The notes: a model not told the origin generated them from the letters alone. 36,336 nucleotides of DNA from Actinomycetota bacterium (GCA_012514235.1 JAAZAR010000123.1:1-36336); one strand, 5' to 3'. Numbered from the stretch's first letter, positions 23,073 to 31,893 are shown. Translations and numbers: made by a program.

Positions 23073-23135
23073 CACGACTCCCTCCGTCGTGTGTGGGATC
23101 GTGCACGTCTCACTGCCTCCGGAGACGCAACATGG

Positions 23136-23157
23136 ATACGTATGACAGCATACGTAT
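23136..23157. promoter_or_regulatory. Perfect 9-4-9 palindrome, probable BlaI-type operator
   Basis: ATACGTATG at 23136-23144 and CATACGTAT at 23149-23157 are perfect inverted repeats around ACAG, an AT-rich block in a GC-rich gap. It lies 64 bases from the BlaI-type start and 96 from the M42 peptidase start. Known BlaI/MecI operators are AT-rich dyads built on TACA/TGTA; the match is to type, not to exact sequence. Confidence 0.65.
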
Positions 23158-23252
23158 TCCCCATCATCACAAACTCACGCCCATGCCGTACACTACGTCC
23201 GTTGGGGTCCGTCCTCGCATCCGGACCAGAGTGCGGAAGGGAAGGGGCCACG

Positions 23253-24335
23253 GTGCAGGGGCACATCGAGTTGCTGAGGGATCTCTGTCTGGCGCCTGGT
23301 CCCACCGGGTTCGAGGCGCCGGTCCAGGAGGTCGTCCGACGGCGCCTCACGCCGTTCGGCACGGCTGCGGGCGACCCGCTCGGCAACGTGTGGCTCGAGG
23401 TGGGCCCGGCCGACGGCGCGCTGGTCGTCGTGGCGGCCCATGCCGATCAGATCGGCCTGATCGTCACTCATGTGGACGAGCAGGGCTTCCTCTCCGTCGA
23501 GCGGATCGGAGGGCTGGCGCCGCTGCTCGTGCCGGGGCGGCGCTTCGTCGTCCATGGGCGCAAGGGGCCGGTGGCGGCTGTCGGCGGCCGCAAGCCCAGC
23601 CACATCATCCCGATGGAGGAGCGGCGCACGGCGCCGGAACTGCACGAGCAGTTCCTCGACATCGGCGCCGACGGACGGGCGGCGGCGCTCGAACGGGTCG
23701 CCGTCGGCGACCCCGTCACCTTCGCGCCGGAGTTCGTCGAGCTCTCGCCCGGCGTGGTCGCGACGCAGGCGCTCGACGACCGCGGCGGGCTCTACGCCAT
23801 GATCCGCGCGCTCGAGCTGTACGCCGAGCACCCGGGGGCCGTCAGGCTCATGGGTCTCGCCACGGTGCACGAGGAGACCACCTTCATGGGCGCCCGGGCG
23901 CTGGCGCGCCGGCTGCGCCCCGATGTGGTCGTCGTGCTCGACGGCGACTTCTGCAGCGACACCCCGGCGGCGAGCGCCAAGGAGCTGGCCGGCGAGGTCA
24001 AGCTCGGCGCCGGCCCCGTCATCTCGCGCGGCGCCGGAAGCAACGAGCGCCTCTGCGCGCTCGCCCGCGGCGTGGCGGCGGACGAAGGGCTTCCCTGTCA
24101 GGTCAAGGCCTACCCCGGCGAGACCAGCACGGACGCCGACGAGCTGATGGCCGCCGGGGCCGCCACGCTCACCGTCGGCCTGCCCATGCGCTACATGCAC
24201 TCCCCCTTCGAGGTGGCGCGCCTGGACGACCTCGAGGCCACCGCCCGTCTCGTGGCGGCCGTCGCGCGTCGCATCGGCGAGGAGGGCGGCTGGACCGGCG
24301 CACGGCGCAGCCGCCCCGGCGAGGAGCGCCCGTGA
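23253..24335 (+). CDS. M42-family metallopeptidase (glutamyl/tetrahedral aminopeptidase type)
   Basis: A 360-residue peptidase with a GTG start behind GAAGGGAAGGGG. Residues of the two-metal site are visible: His and Asp in AAHADQIG, Asp in LDDRGGLYA, the Glu pair in HEETTFMGA, Asp in VLDGDFCSD and His near the end in YMHSPFEVA. M42 enzymes form large tetrahedral dodecamers in the cytoplasm and trim peptides from the N-terminus. GTGA overlap with the M55 gene shows co-translation. The divergent BlaI-type repressor and palindrome suggest the pair is regulated, perhaps by peptide supply. Confidence 0.9.
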   Translation: MQGHIELLRDLCLAPGPTGFEAPVQEVVRRRLTPFGTAAGDPLGNVWLEVGPADGALVVVAAHADQIGLIVTHVDEQGFLSVERIGGLAPLLVPGRRFVVHGRKGPVAAVGGRKPSHIIPMEERRTAPELHEQFLDIGADGRAAALERVAVGDPVTFAPEFVELSPGVVATQALDDRGGLYAMIRALELYAEHPGAVRLMGLATVHEETTFMGARALARRLRPDVVVVLDGDFCSDTPAASAKELAGEVKLGAGPVISRGAGSNERLCALARGVAADEGLPCQVKAYPGETSTDADELMAAGAATLTVGLPMRYMHSPFEVARLDDLEATARLVAAVARRIGEEGGWTGARRSRPGEERP

Positions 24336-25147
24336 AGCTCTTCGTCGCCGTCGACCTCGAGGGCATCTGCGGCGTGGTCTCCGAGGCGGACACGGCACGG
24401 GAGGGCGCGGCGGCGCAGCGTGCCCGCGCCCACATGCGCGCCGACCTCGACGCCGTCCTGGAGGGCTGCGCCGCGGCCGGCGCCACCGAGGTCGTCGTCT
24501 GCGACTCGCACGACGACGGCCGCAACCTCGACCTGGCCGGCCTGCCCGGCTTCGTCTCCCTTGTGAGCGGCTCGCCGGCGCCGGGCAGCATGCTCGAGGG
24601 CCTGGCGCCGGACTGCGACGCCGCACTCCTCGTCGGCTACCACGCCAGGGCTGGCACCGCGGGCGCGGTGCTGGAGCACACGTGGGACTACCTGACCTTC
24701 TCGGTCAGGGTCGGCGACCTCGAGGTCGGCGAGTTCGGCATCGCCGCCCTGCTGGCCGGCGAGCTGGGCGTCCCCGCGGTGTACGTCTCCGGCGACGACA
24801 AGGTCGCTGCCGAGGCACGGGCGCTCGTACCGGGCATCACGGCGACCGTGGTCAAGACCGGCATCCGCCGGGAGGCGGCCGCCTTGTGCGCGCCGGCGGA
24901 GGCGCGTGAGCGCATCGCCCGCGACGTGCGCGCGGCGCTGACCGGCGAGCACAGGCCGGCGCCGCTCGTCTGGAACGGCCGGCCGCTGCGCCTCACGTTC
25001 ACTCGGGCGATCTACTGCGACCTCGCCGAGACCTGCCCCGGCGCCGTCCGGCTCGACGGACGCACCCTGGAGATCGGCGGCGAGACGTTCGCCGACCTCT
25101 ATCGCGGGTTCCTCACCTGCCTGCGGCTCGCGGAGTCGCAGGCGTAG
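24332..25147 (+). CDS. dppA: M55-family D-aminopeptidase (DppA type)
   Basis: A 271-residue zinc peptidase beginning in the GTGA overlap with the M42 gene. Family marks are the N-terminal FVAVDLEGICGV (Asp and Glu metal ligands), VVCDSHDDGRNL (His), LLVGYHARAGT (His) and EFGIAALLAGELGVPAVYVSGDD. The B. subtilis relative forms a ring decamer and removes N-terminal D-amino acids such as D-Ala. Paired with an aminopeptidase and facing a BlaI-type regulator, a role in recycling or scavenging cell-wall-derived peptides is plausible. Family sure, role inferred. Confidence 0.9.
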   Translation: MKLFVAVDLEGICGVVSEADTAREGAAAQRARAHMRADLDAVLEGCAAAGATEVVVCDSHDDGRNLDLAGLPGFVSLVSGSPAPGSMLEGLAPDCDAALLVGYHARAGTAGAVLEHTWDYLTFSVRVGDLEVGEFGIAALLAGELGVPAVYVSGDDKVAAEARALVPGITATVVKTGIRREAAALCAPAEARERIARDVRAALTGEHRPAPLVWNGRPLRLTFTRAIYCDLAETCPGAVRLDGRTLEIGGETFADLYRGFLTCLRLAESQA

Positions 25148-25229
25148 CGGCGAGCGACCTGCGCCTGCGGCCCGACCCTCGCCGCAGGCTTGCGACCTCG
25201 CCGTCGCTGTGGTCAACTAAGCGTCTCAA

Positions 25230-25305
25230 GCGGATGTGGTGCAGCTGGTAGCACGTCAGCTTCCCAAGCTGAAGATCGCGGGTTCGAGTCCCGTCATCCG
25301 CTCCA
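25230..25305 (+). tRNA. tRNA-Gly (anticodon CCC), CCA encoded
   Basis: The cloverleaf folds fully: acceptor GCGGATG (25230-25236) with CATCCGC (25295-25301), D stem GTGC/GCAC, anticodon stem TCAGC/GCTGA with loop TTCCCAA, and T stem GCGGG/CCCGT around TTCGAGT. Anticodon CCC at 25263-25265 reads GGG glycine codons. Discriminator T is at 25302 and CCA at 25303-25305 is encoded. The 3' end is repeated just downstream. Confidence 0.95.
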
Positions 25306-25346
25306 GCTCTCCCGTCATCCGCTCCATCCCCCTGTCGTCGGCTCCA
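25290..25346 (+). repeat. Three tandem copies of the tRNA-Gly 3' end
   Basis: CCCGTCATCCGCTCCA, the last 16 bases of the tRNA gene (25290-25305), recurs identically at 25311-25326. A third, altered copy CCTGTCGTCGGCTCCA is at 25331-25346. The spacing is 21 then 20 bases. Such partial copies of a tRNA 3' end are the usual footprint of site-specific integration, although no integrase is seen here; replication slippage is the alternative. Confidence 0.75.
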
Positions 25347-25423
25347 TCTCGGTCCCGCGCCGTCGCGTGCTCCCGGAAGACGTCCCGAAGCAGACCAGGA
25401 CGGGCGACCTCTTGACCAAAGTC

Positions 25424-25456
25424 AGGATTCCCTAGCTGAGCTGAGTAGGGTATCCT
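25424..25456 (+). promoter_or_regulatory. Inverted repeat before the DtxR-feoB operon, probable metal-responsive operator
   Basis: AGGATTCCCTA (25424-25434) and TAGGGTATCCT (25446-25456) are inverted repeats with one mismatch in 11, separated by 11 bases. The TTAGG/CCTAA flavour at the right edge (TATCCTAA) resembles DtxR/IdeR boxes. A TTGACC box at 25412-25417 is just upstream. Probably autoregulation by the adjacent regulator. Confidence 0.5.
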
Positions 25457-25509
25457 AACGACGGAGCGAGACGTCGACGTGCTCTCGCCTTCCCTCAAGG
25501 AGCATGCCG

Positions 25510-26169
25510 ATGACGACACGCACGCAGAACGCCGAGGAATACCTCGAGGCCATCTTCAAGCTGCAGAGAGGCGAGGAGCCGGTCACGGTCAAGCGGCTGG
25601 CCGGCGAGCTCGGCGTCGCTCCGCCCTCCGTCTCCGAGATGATCGGCCGCCTGCGCGCGGCCGGCCTCGTCGAGGAGGCGACGCCGGGCCGCGGCATCAC
25701 CCTCACCGAGACGGGGACGGCCGAGGGCGCGACGCTCGTGCGCCGGCACAGGCTCAGCGAGCGCTTCCTGGTCGACTTCCTCGACATGCCGTGGGATGCC
25801 GTCCACGAGGAGGCGTGCAAGCTGGAGCACGTGCTCAGTCCCGAGGTGGAGTCGCGCCTGGCCGAGCAGCTCGGCAACCCGCTCACGTGCCCGCACGGAC
25901 ACGCCATCCCCGCGGTGGACGGCTCGCTCGCCGAGGAGAGCATGCGGGCGCTCTCGGAGCTCGGGCCGGGCCAGGCGGCGGTCATCGGCTGCATCACCGA
26001 GGAGAGGGGCGACCTGCTGCGGTACCTCGCCTCCCTCGGGCTGGTCCCGGACACGTCCGTCACCGTCGAGAGCGTCGCGCCGTTCAACGGACCGCTGCTC
26101 GTGCGTGTCGGGGATTCTCAGTATGCCCTTGGCCGGGAGGTCACCGACAAGATCATGGTCCGCGGCTGA
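25510..26169 (+). CDS. DtxR/IdeR-family metal-dependent regulator with C-terminal FeoA-like domain
   Basis: A 219-residue protein. AAGGAG at 25497-25502 is 7 bases before ATG 25510 but only 1 before ATG 25504, so the second is chosen. The N-terminal HTH runs NAEEYLEAIFKLQ to GVAPPSVSEMIGRLRAAGLV. The metal-binding dimer domain follows (RRHRLSERFLVDFL, HEEACKLEHVLSPEVESRLAEQL with Glu/His ligands, NPLTCPHGHAIP). From about 150 to the end is an SH3-like FeoA domain (YLASLGLVPDTSVTVESVAPF, YALGREVTDKIMV). The gene is followed 5 bases later by feoB, which has no separate feoA. It should repress iron uptake when Fe(II) is plentiful. Confidence 0.92.
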   Translation: MTTRTQNAEEYLEAIFKLQRGEEPVTVKRLAGELGVAPPSVSEMIGRLRAAGLVEEATPGRGITLTETGTAEGATLVRRHRLSERFLVDFLDMPWDAVHEEACKLEHVLSPEVESRLAEQLGNPLTCPHGHAIPAVDGSLAEESMRALSELGPGQAAVIGCITEERGDLLRYLASLGLVPDTSVTVESVAPFNGPLLVRVGDSQYALGREVTDKIMVRG

Positions 26170-26174
26170 AAGCG

Positions 26175-28166
26175 ATGGCCACCGCGTACCACCCCCAGCG
26201 CCATGGACTGGTCGACGCCGGTGCGTGCGGCAGTCCGGTGGTCGTCTGCCTCGCCGGCAACCCCAACGTCGGCAAGTCCTCGCTGTTCAATGCGCTGACC
26301 GGCGAGTCGCACGAGACCGCCCATTGCGCGGGCGTGACCGTGGAGGCGTGCTCCGTGTGTGCCCGCTGGGACGACCGGCGGATCGAGGTCGTCGACCTGC
26401 CGGGCAGCTACGCACTGGACGGCCTCGGTGAGGACCAGCACGAGGCCCGGCGGGCCGTGCTGGACTGGCGTCCCGACGTGGTGGTCGCCGTGGCCGACGC
26501 GACCAACCTAGCGCGCAGCCTGTACCTGCCGCTGCAGCTGCTCGACCTCGGGTACCGGGTCGTCGTGGCGCTCAACCTGGCGGACGAGGCGCGGCGGCGC
26601 GGCCGCATGCCGGACGCCGAGGTCCTGTCGCGAGAGCTCGGCGTCCCTGTGGTGGCCACCGTGGCGCCGCGCGGTGAGGGTCTCCGGGAGCTCGAGGACG
26701 CCATCCTGAAGGTTGCCGCCGGGGACGGCCTCGGCGAGACCGCGGGGACGCCGCTCCCGCCTGCGGTCGAGGCCCGCGTGGAGCAGGTGGCGCTGCACAC
26801 CGCGGCACGGTCGGGCGGGGGGTGGGACATCCCCGGCGGCCTCAGTCCTCGGGCGGCAGCCCTTGCTGTGCTGGAGGGCGACGAGGAGGTCGGACGCGCC
26901 CTCGGTCTCGTCGACGCCGGCGTCCTCACGGACGCCGACGAAGGCCTCGCGCTCGAGATCTCCAAGGCGCGTCACGCCGAAGCGCGTGCTCTCGCAGCCG
27001 CCGCCGAGTCGGCCGCATCCGCGGCCGACCGCTGGTGGCGGCTCACGACGGCGCCGAGGACGGGCCTCCCCATCCTCCTCGGCGTCATCGCCGCCGTGTT
27101 CGCCACCCTGTTCGTCGTCGGCGACCTGCTGGCGCGCGTCCTCACGGCGGCGTGGACGGCGTGGATCTCGCCGGTGGTGACGGGCGCCGTGACGGCCGTC
27201 TTCGGCGAAGGGACGCTCGGCGATGTCGTGCTGTGGGGCGTCGACGGCGGGATCCTCGCGACGCTCGCCGTCGGCATCCCGTACATCCTCACCTTCTACT
27301 TCATCCTCGCGCTGGTGGAGGACACGGGCTACATGAACGCGGCCGCGTTCCTCACCGACCGGCTCATGCATCGCGTCGGCCTGCACGGGCGGGCGATCAT
27401 CCCGCTCATCACGGCGGGCGGCTGCAACGTGCCGGCCATCATCGCCACACGGTCGCTGGACAACAGACGCGAGCGGACCATCGCGGCGGTCCTCACCACG
27501 CTCACGCCCTGCAGCGCCCGCACGGCGGTCATCGTCGGCGCCGTCGCCGGCGTCGCGGGGTGGCAGTACGCGCTGCTGTCGTTCGCCGTCATCATCGTGG
27601 TCATCATCGTGGCGGGTCTGGGGCTGAACCGCCTCCTGCCCGGCGAGAAGGGGATCCTCGTGATGGAGATGTTCCCCTTCCGCCGGCCGGTCGTGCGGCA
27701 GGTGGCGCGCAAGACGTGGCGGCGCTTCCGCGAGTTCGTGTGGGACGCCGCCCCCATCATCGTGGCGGGGAGCATGGCGCTCGGCCTGCTGTACGAGACC
27801 GGCTGGATCTGGGAGCTGGGGACGGTGCTGGGGCCTCTCGTCGAGGCGTGGCTGCTGCTGCCCATGGTCGCCGGCCTCACGCTCGTGTTCGCCGTGCTGC
27901 GCAAGGAACTCGCCCTGCAGTTGCTGCTCGTCTTCGCGACGGTGGAGGCCGGCGGTGCCGTGGTGAGCATCTCGAGCTTCATGTCGACCTCGCAGATCGT
28001 GACCTACGCGATCGTCAATGCGCTCTACATCCCCTGCATCGCCACGATCGCCGTGCTCGGGCGCGAGGTGGGCTGGCGGCGCACCGCGGCCATCTGCGCC
28101 GGCACGCTCCTGGTCGCGCTGGTGGTCGGCGGGATCGTGGCGCGCGTCCTGCTGCCGTTCGATTGA
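26175..28166 (+). CDS. feoB: Ferrous iron transporter FeoB
   Basis: A 663-residue membrane GTPase. The cytoplasmic G domain has G1 GNPNVGKSS (about 32-40), G2 around CAGVTVE, G3 DLPGSYAL and G4 NLAD. A helical linker follows to about residue 280, then the membrane part with two inverted gate regions: ITAGGCNVPAIIATR and LTPCSARTAV carry the conserved Cys residues thought to line the Fe(II) path. The protein is shorter than the E. coli one (773), mostly through a short C-terminus. Coupled to the DtxR-type gene; FeoA may be supplied by that protein's C-terminal domain. Anaerobic or microaerobic Fe(II) uptake suits an oxygen-poor lifestyle. Confidence 0.95.
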   Translation: MATAYHPQRHGLVDAGACGSPVVVCLAGNPNVGKSSLFNALTGESHETAHCAGVTVEACSVCARWDDRRIEVVDLPGSYALDGLGEDQHEARRAVLDWRPDVVVAVADATNLARSLYLPLQLLDLGYRVVVALNLADEARRRGRMPDAEVLSRELGVPVVATVAPRGEGLRELEDAILKVAAGDGLGETAGTPLPPAVEARVEQVALHTAARSGGGWDIPGGLSPRAAALAVLEGDEEVGRALGLVDAGVLTDADEGLALEISKARHAEARALAAAAESAASAADRWWRLTTAPRTGLPILLGVIAAVFATLFVVGDLLARVLTAAWTAWISPVVTGAVTAVFGEGTLGDVVLWGVDGGILATLAVGIPYILTFYFILALVEDTGYMNAAAFLTDRLMHRVGLHGRAIIPLITAGGCNVPAIIATRSLDNRRERTIAAVLTTLTPCSARTAVIVGAVAGVAGWQYALLSFAVIIVVIIVAGLGLNRLLPGEKGILVMEMFPFRRPVVRQVARKTWRRFREFVWDAAPIIVAGSMALGLLYETGWIWELGTVLGPLVEAWLLLPMVAGLTLVFAVLRKELALQLLLVFATVEAGGAVVSISSFMSTSQIVTYAIVNALYIPCIATIAVLGREVGWRRTAAICAGTLLVALVVGGIVARVLLPFD

Positions 28167-28220
28167 GCGACGCCCGGATGGCGGGCGGCGCGGGCGCCGC
28201 AGGCGGCCCCGCGTGCAGCT

Positions 28221-28970
28221 TCATCCTCCATGCGCCCGCACCCAGTCGATGGTCGCCCGCGCCACGTGCGGCGAGCGCCCCGGCCCGTGGTGCCCGCCCC
28301 GGTCCAGCCGGATGAACCGCGAGGGCGGGGCCAGCACGGCGGCGAGGCGCTCGCTGTGCGCGAACGGCACCGATCCGTCGTCGCGCGCGTGCGCGAGCAG
28401 CACGCGCGGCAGGCCCCGGGCGGCGGCGACCAGGTCGAGCCCGCGCAGGAACGGGCGCAACGACTGGGCGTCGAAGCGGCCCGTGTACTCGCGCCCCTGA
28501 GCGTCGGCCTCGCCGCCGCTCTCCAGCTCGTCGAGGCCGGCGAGCAGCGACGCTCCGTCCGCCGGGCACAGGAGCACGAGCGAGCTGAAGAAGTCCGGCT
28601 TCGCATGGGCGGCGAGCAGCAGCAGCATGCCGCCCATGCTCGCCCCGCGCGCCGCGAGCCAGGGTGCTCCGGACTCGGCGAGCAGCACGTCTCCGGCGGC
28701 GACGGCGTCGCGCCAGCCGTCGGGGTCCATGACGCCTTCGCTCTCGCCGTGGCCGCGGAAGTCGAAGGTGAGCGCGGCCAGCCCGGCCGCGGCGGCCTGC
28801 TCGCCCATGATCGCGTGGTTCTCCTTGCGGCTGCCGGCGCCGTGGCACACGAGCAGGGCGCCGTGCGGCTCGCCGGCCGGCAGGAAGAGCCGGCCGGCGA
28901 GCCGCAGTCCGTCGCACGGGACCGCGACGGCCCGCGATCGAGGGCGCGCACCTGCGGACGACGTTCTCAT
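28221..28970 (-). CDS. Alpha/beta hydrolase
   Basis: A 249-residue serine hydrolase of the dienelactone hydrolase/acyl esterase-like group. The nucleophile elbow is GASMGG, the acid is probably Asp in LLAHARDDGSVPF, and the His lies in RGGHHGPGR near the C-terminus. The oxyanion region is LLVCHGAGSRKEN, and FDFRGHGES is characteristic. There is no signal peptide. ATG at 28970 is chosen because upstream residues run into the divergent gene's control region; the ribosome site is weak. Convergent with feoB. The substrate cannot be read from the sequence. Confidence 0.85.
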   Translation of the reverse strand: MRTSSAGARPRSRAVAVPCDGLRLAGRLFLPAGEPHGALLVCHGAGSRKENHAIMGEQAAAAGLAALTFDFRGHGESEGVMDPDGWRDAVAAGDVLLAESGAPWLAARGASMGGMLLLLAAHAKPDFFSSLVLLCPADGASLLAGLDELESGGEADAQGREYTGRFDAQSLRPFLRGLDLVAAARGLPRVLLAHARDDGSVPFAHSERLAAVLAPPSRFIRLDRGGHHGPGRSPHVARATIDWVRAHGG

Positions 28971-29035
28971 CACGTACGAGTTTAGCGAACGGGTACGCTG
29001 TGATGTACTACCGTGCACCCATCCACGGAGGCCAT

Positions 29036-30289
29036 ATGCACGAAGTGAACGTCGGCCGCAAGGTGCTGTCCGACTATCGGAGTATCGTCCCGAAAGACCT
29101 CATGGCGGAGATCGACGAGCTGGGCGAGCGGCTCAAGGGCCGCAGGGTCCTGCACGTCAACGCCACCGCCTTCGGCGGCGGCGTCGCCGAGATCCTGTAC
29201 ACCCTGGTGCCGCTGGTCAGCGACGTGGGCCTTGAGGCGCACTGGCAGATCCTGACGGCGCCTCCGGAGTTCTTCAACGTCACCAAGAGCTTCCACAACG
29301 GGCTGCAGGGTCACGAGGTGGACTTCCCTCCGGAGGCGAGGGCCCTCTACGAAGAGGTCTGCCGCGCCAACGCGGCGGAGCTCACGCACCCCTACGACTT
29401 CATCGTCATCCACGACCCCCAGCCGCTGGCGATGCGCAACTTCGTCGCCCTCGACGAGGATCACTCGACCTGGTGGATCTGGCGCTGCCACATCGACACG
29501 TCCACCCCCGACCGCGCCCTCTACGAGTACCTGCTGCCGTCGATCAACCGCTACGACGCCGCCGTCTACACCCTCGCCGACTACGTGCCCGAGGGTCTCT
29601 CGGTCCCCGTCCGCGAGATCGCCCCGACCATCGACCCGCTGGCGCCCAAGAACATGCAGCTGTCCGCCGAGGACGCCACCTACATCGTGCGCCAGTTCGG
29701 CATCGACGTGACTCGGCCGCTGCTGCTGCAGGTCTCGCGCTTCGACCCGTGGAAAGACCCGCTGGGCGTCGTCGACGTCTACCGCACGGTGAAGGCCAGG
29801 CATCCGGACGTGCAGCTCGCGCTCGTCGGCTCCATGGCCAGCGACGACCCCGAGGGCTGGGACTATCTCGAGCGCGTCATCGAGTACGTGGGCGGCGACC
29901 CGGACGTTTTCATCCTCTCCAACCTGGACAACGTGGGGTCAGTCGAGATCAACGCGTTCCAGAGCCACGCCGACGTGATCCTGCAGAAGTCCACCCGTGA
30001 GGGCTTCGGGCTCACGGTGACCGAAGGGTTGTGGAAGGCGCGTCCGGTCATCGGCGGCGCCGTGGGCGGCATCCCGCTGCAGATCGAGGACGGCGTGAGC
30101 GGCTACCTGGTGCACTCGGCCGCCGAGTGCGCGGAGCGCTGCCTGCAGGTGCTGGACGACCCGGTCGGGCACCGCGAGATGGCGCTCCGCGGCAAGGAGA
30201 AGGTGCGGCGCGACTTCCTCACGCCGCGGCTGCTGCGCGACGACCTGCGGCTTTTCGCCGACCTCGAGGACGGTAGGATACGGTCCTGA
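29036..30289 (+). CDS. treT: TreT-like trehalose synthase, GT4 glycosyltransferase
   Basis: A 417-residue GT4 family enzyme, ATG 29036 behind GGAGG. Landmarks are VLHVNATAFGGGVAEIL near the N-terminus, FIVIHDPQPLAM, WWIWRCHIDTSTP, LLQVSRFDPWKDPLGV and the donor-site motif QKSTREGFGLTVTEGLWKARPVIGG (E-x7-E). This combination is typical of the trehalose glycosyltransferring synthase that joins a nucleoside-diphosphate glucose to glucose in one step without a phosphorylated intermediate. It is 23 bases before an OtsA-type gene, giving two potential trehalose routes in one operon. The product could be another glucoside. Confidence 0.82.
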   Translation: MHEVNVGRKVLSDYRSIVPKDLMAEIDELGERLKGRRVLHVNATAFGGGVAEILYTLVPLVSDVGLEAHWQILTAPPEFFNVTKSFHNGLQGHEVDFPPEARALYEEVCRANAAELTHPYDFIVIHDPQPLAMRNFVALDEDHSTWWIWRCHIDTSTPDRALYEYLLPSINRYDAAVYTLADYVPEGLSVPVREIAPTIDPLAPKNMQLSAEDATYIVRQFGIDVTRPLLLQVSRFDPWKDPLGVVDVYRTVKARHPDVQLALVGSMASDDPEGWDYLERVIEYVGGDPDVFILSNLDNVGSVEINAFQSHADVILQKSTREGFGLTVTEGLWKARPVIGGAVGGIPLQIEDGVSGYLVHSAAECAERCLQVLDDPVGHREMALRGKEKVRRDFLTPRLLRDDLRLFADLEDGRIRS

Positions 30290-30312
30290 CGAGCGCACGG
30301 AGGGGGAGCGGC

Positions 30313-31824
30313 GTGCAGGCTGTCGATCTCACAGAGCGCCGCCTCGTGGTGGCCGCCAACCGCGGGCCTGTGTCGTTCCACGACGACCCGTCGGGTGAGC
30401 CGGTCGTCACCCGCGGGCCCGGCGGGCTCGTCACCGTGCTCACCGAGGTGCTGCGTCACCATCCCGGCGCGTGGGTGGCGGCGGCGCTGAGCGACGCGGA
30501 GCGCCGCCTCGCCGCCGAGGAGCGCGCCGTCGAGGTGGCGCTCGACGGCGAGGTGTACCGCGTCCGCTACGTCGCCCCGTCCCGCGCCGCCTACCACAAG
30601 TACTACAACGTCGTGAGCAACCCGATGTTGTGGTTCATCCAGCACTACCTCTGGGATCTGGGCCGCCATCCGGACATCCGTGCCGAGGAGATGGACGCCT
30701 GGCACAACGGCTATGTGCCGGTCAACGGGCTGTTCGCCAAGGCGGTCATCGACGAGGTGCGCGGCGGCCGGGACGGACGCCGGCGGCGAGACCAGGCCTG
30801 CGACGGGAGCGACGCGCTCGTCCTGCTGCACGATTACCAGCTCTATCTGGTGGCTCCCGAGGTCCGGGCCGCCTGCCCCGGCACCTTCCTCCACCAGTTC
30901 GTCCACATCCCCTGGCCGCAGAGCGACTACTGGCGCGTGCTTCCGGAGCACATCCGCGAGTCCGTGTTCCGCGGCCTGCTGGGCAACGACGTGGTCGCCT
31001 TCCACACGCGCCACTACGTGCGCAACTTCCTGCGCTGCTGCGAGTACCTGCTCGAGCTCGAGGTCGACCAGGCGAGCTGCACGGTGCGCTGCGACGGTCG
31101 CGAGGTGTGGGTGCGCGCCTATCCCGTGAGCATCGACCCGGCGTCGCTGCGGGCCGCCGCCGACTCCCGCCGGGCGCGCACGGCCGAGCGCGCGCTGCGC
31201 AGCAGGCGGCGGGAGTTCCTCCTGCTGCGCGTCGACCGGATGGACCTCAGCAAGAACATCATCCGCGGGTTCGCCGCCCTGGACCGGTTCCTCGAACTGC
31301 ACCCGGAGTTCAAGGAGCGGCTCACGTTCCTCGCGCTGCTGCAGCCCTCCCGCCAGGACGTGGAGGAGTACGTCACGTACCGCGAGCGGGTGGAGCGCAT
31401 CGTGGCCGACGTGAACACCCGCCACGGCACGGTGGACTGGATGCCGATCGACCTGCGCATCCAGGACGACTTCCCGGTCACGCTGGCGGCGTACGCGCAG
31501 TACGACGTGCTCTTCGTCAACGCGATCAGCGACGGCATGAACCTGGTGGCCAAGGAGGGTCCCGTCCTCAACCGTCACGACGGCGTGCTGGTGCTCAGCG
31601 AGTACGCCGGGGCCTACGAGGAGCTCGGAGCGTTCGCGATCGGCGTCAATCCCTTCAACATCGAGGGCCAGGCGGAGGCGCTCTTCCGGGCGCTCACCAT
31701 GTCGCCCGAGGAGCGGGCGGACAGGGCTGGCATGCTGAGCCGCGTGGTGGAGGAGAACAGCGTCGAGAAGTGGGTGCAGGCGCAGTTCGCCGACATCGCG
31801 GCCAAGCTTGCTGCCGGCTGCTGA
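30313..31824 (+). CDS. otsA: GT20 trehalose-6-phosphate synthase-type glycosyltransferase
   Basis: A 503-residue GT20 enzyme with a GTG start behind AGGGGGAG. Motifs in order are VAANRGPVSF, RGPGGLVTVL (donor loop), WHNGYVPVNGLFA, LLHDYQLYLVAP, HIPWPQSDYWRVLPEHIRES, VDRMDLSKNIIRGF and DGMNLVAKE. It would form trehalose-6-phosphate from a sugar nucleotide and glucose-6-phosphate. The usual VDRLDYTKG segment is changed to VDRMDLSKN and no OtsB phosphatase gene or domain is present. The acceptor may therefore differ (for example glycerol-3-phosphate), or the phosphatase is elsewhere. Confidence 0.85.
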   Translation: MQAVDLTERRLVVAANRGPVSFHDDPSGEPVVTRGPGGLVTVLTEVLRHHPGAWVAAALSDAERRLAAEERAVEVALDGEVYRVRYVAPSRAAYHKYYNVVSNPMLWFIQHYLWDLGRHPDIRAEEMDAWHNGYVPVNGLFAKAVIDEVRGGRDGRRRRDQACDGSDALVLLHDYQLYLVAPEVRAACPGTFLHQFVHIPWPQSDYWRVLPEHIRESVFRGLLGNDVVAFHTRHYVRNFLRCCEYLLELEVDQASCTVRCDGREVWVRAYPVSIDPASLRAAADSRRARTAERALRSRRREFLLLRVDRMDLSKNIIRGFAALDRFLELHPEFKERLTFLALLQPSRQDVEEYVTYRERVERIVADVNTRHGTVDWMPIDLRIQDDFPVTLAAYAQYDVLFVNAISDGMNLVAKEGPVLNRHDGVLVLSEYAGAYEELGAFAIGVNPFNIEGQAEALFRALTMSPEERADRAGMLSRVVEENSVEKWVQAQFADIAAKLAAGC

Positions 31825-31893
31825 CGGTGACGGCTGGGCTCGGCGCGCCCGCCTGCCTTGACGCAGGTCATGGGCGGGCGCCGGCGGCGGCGC

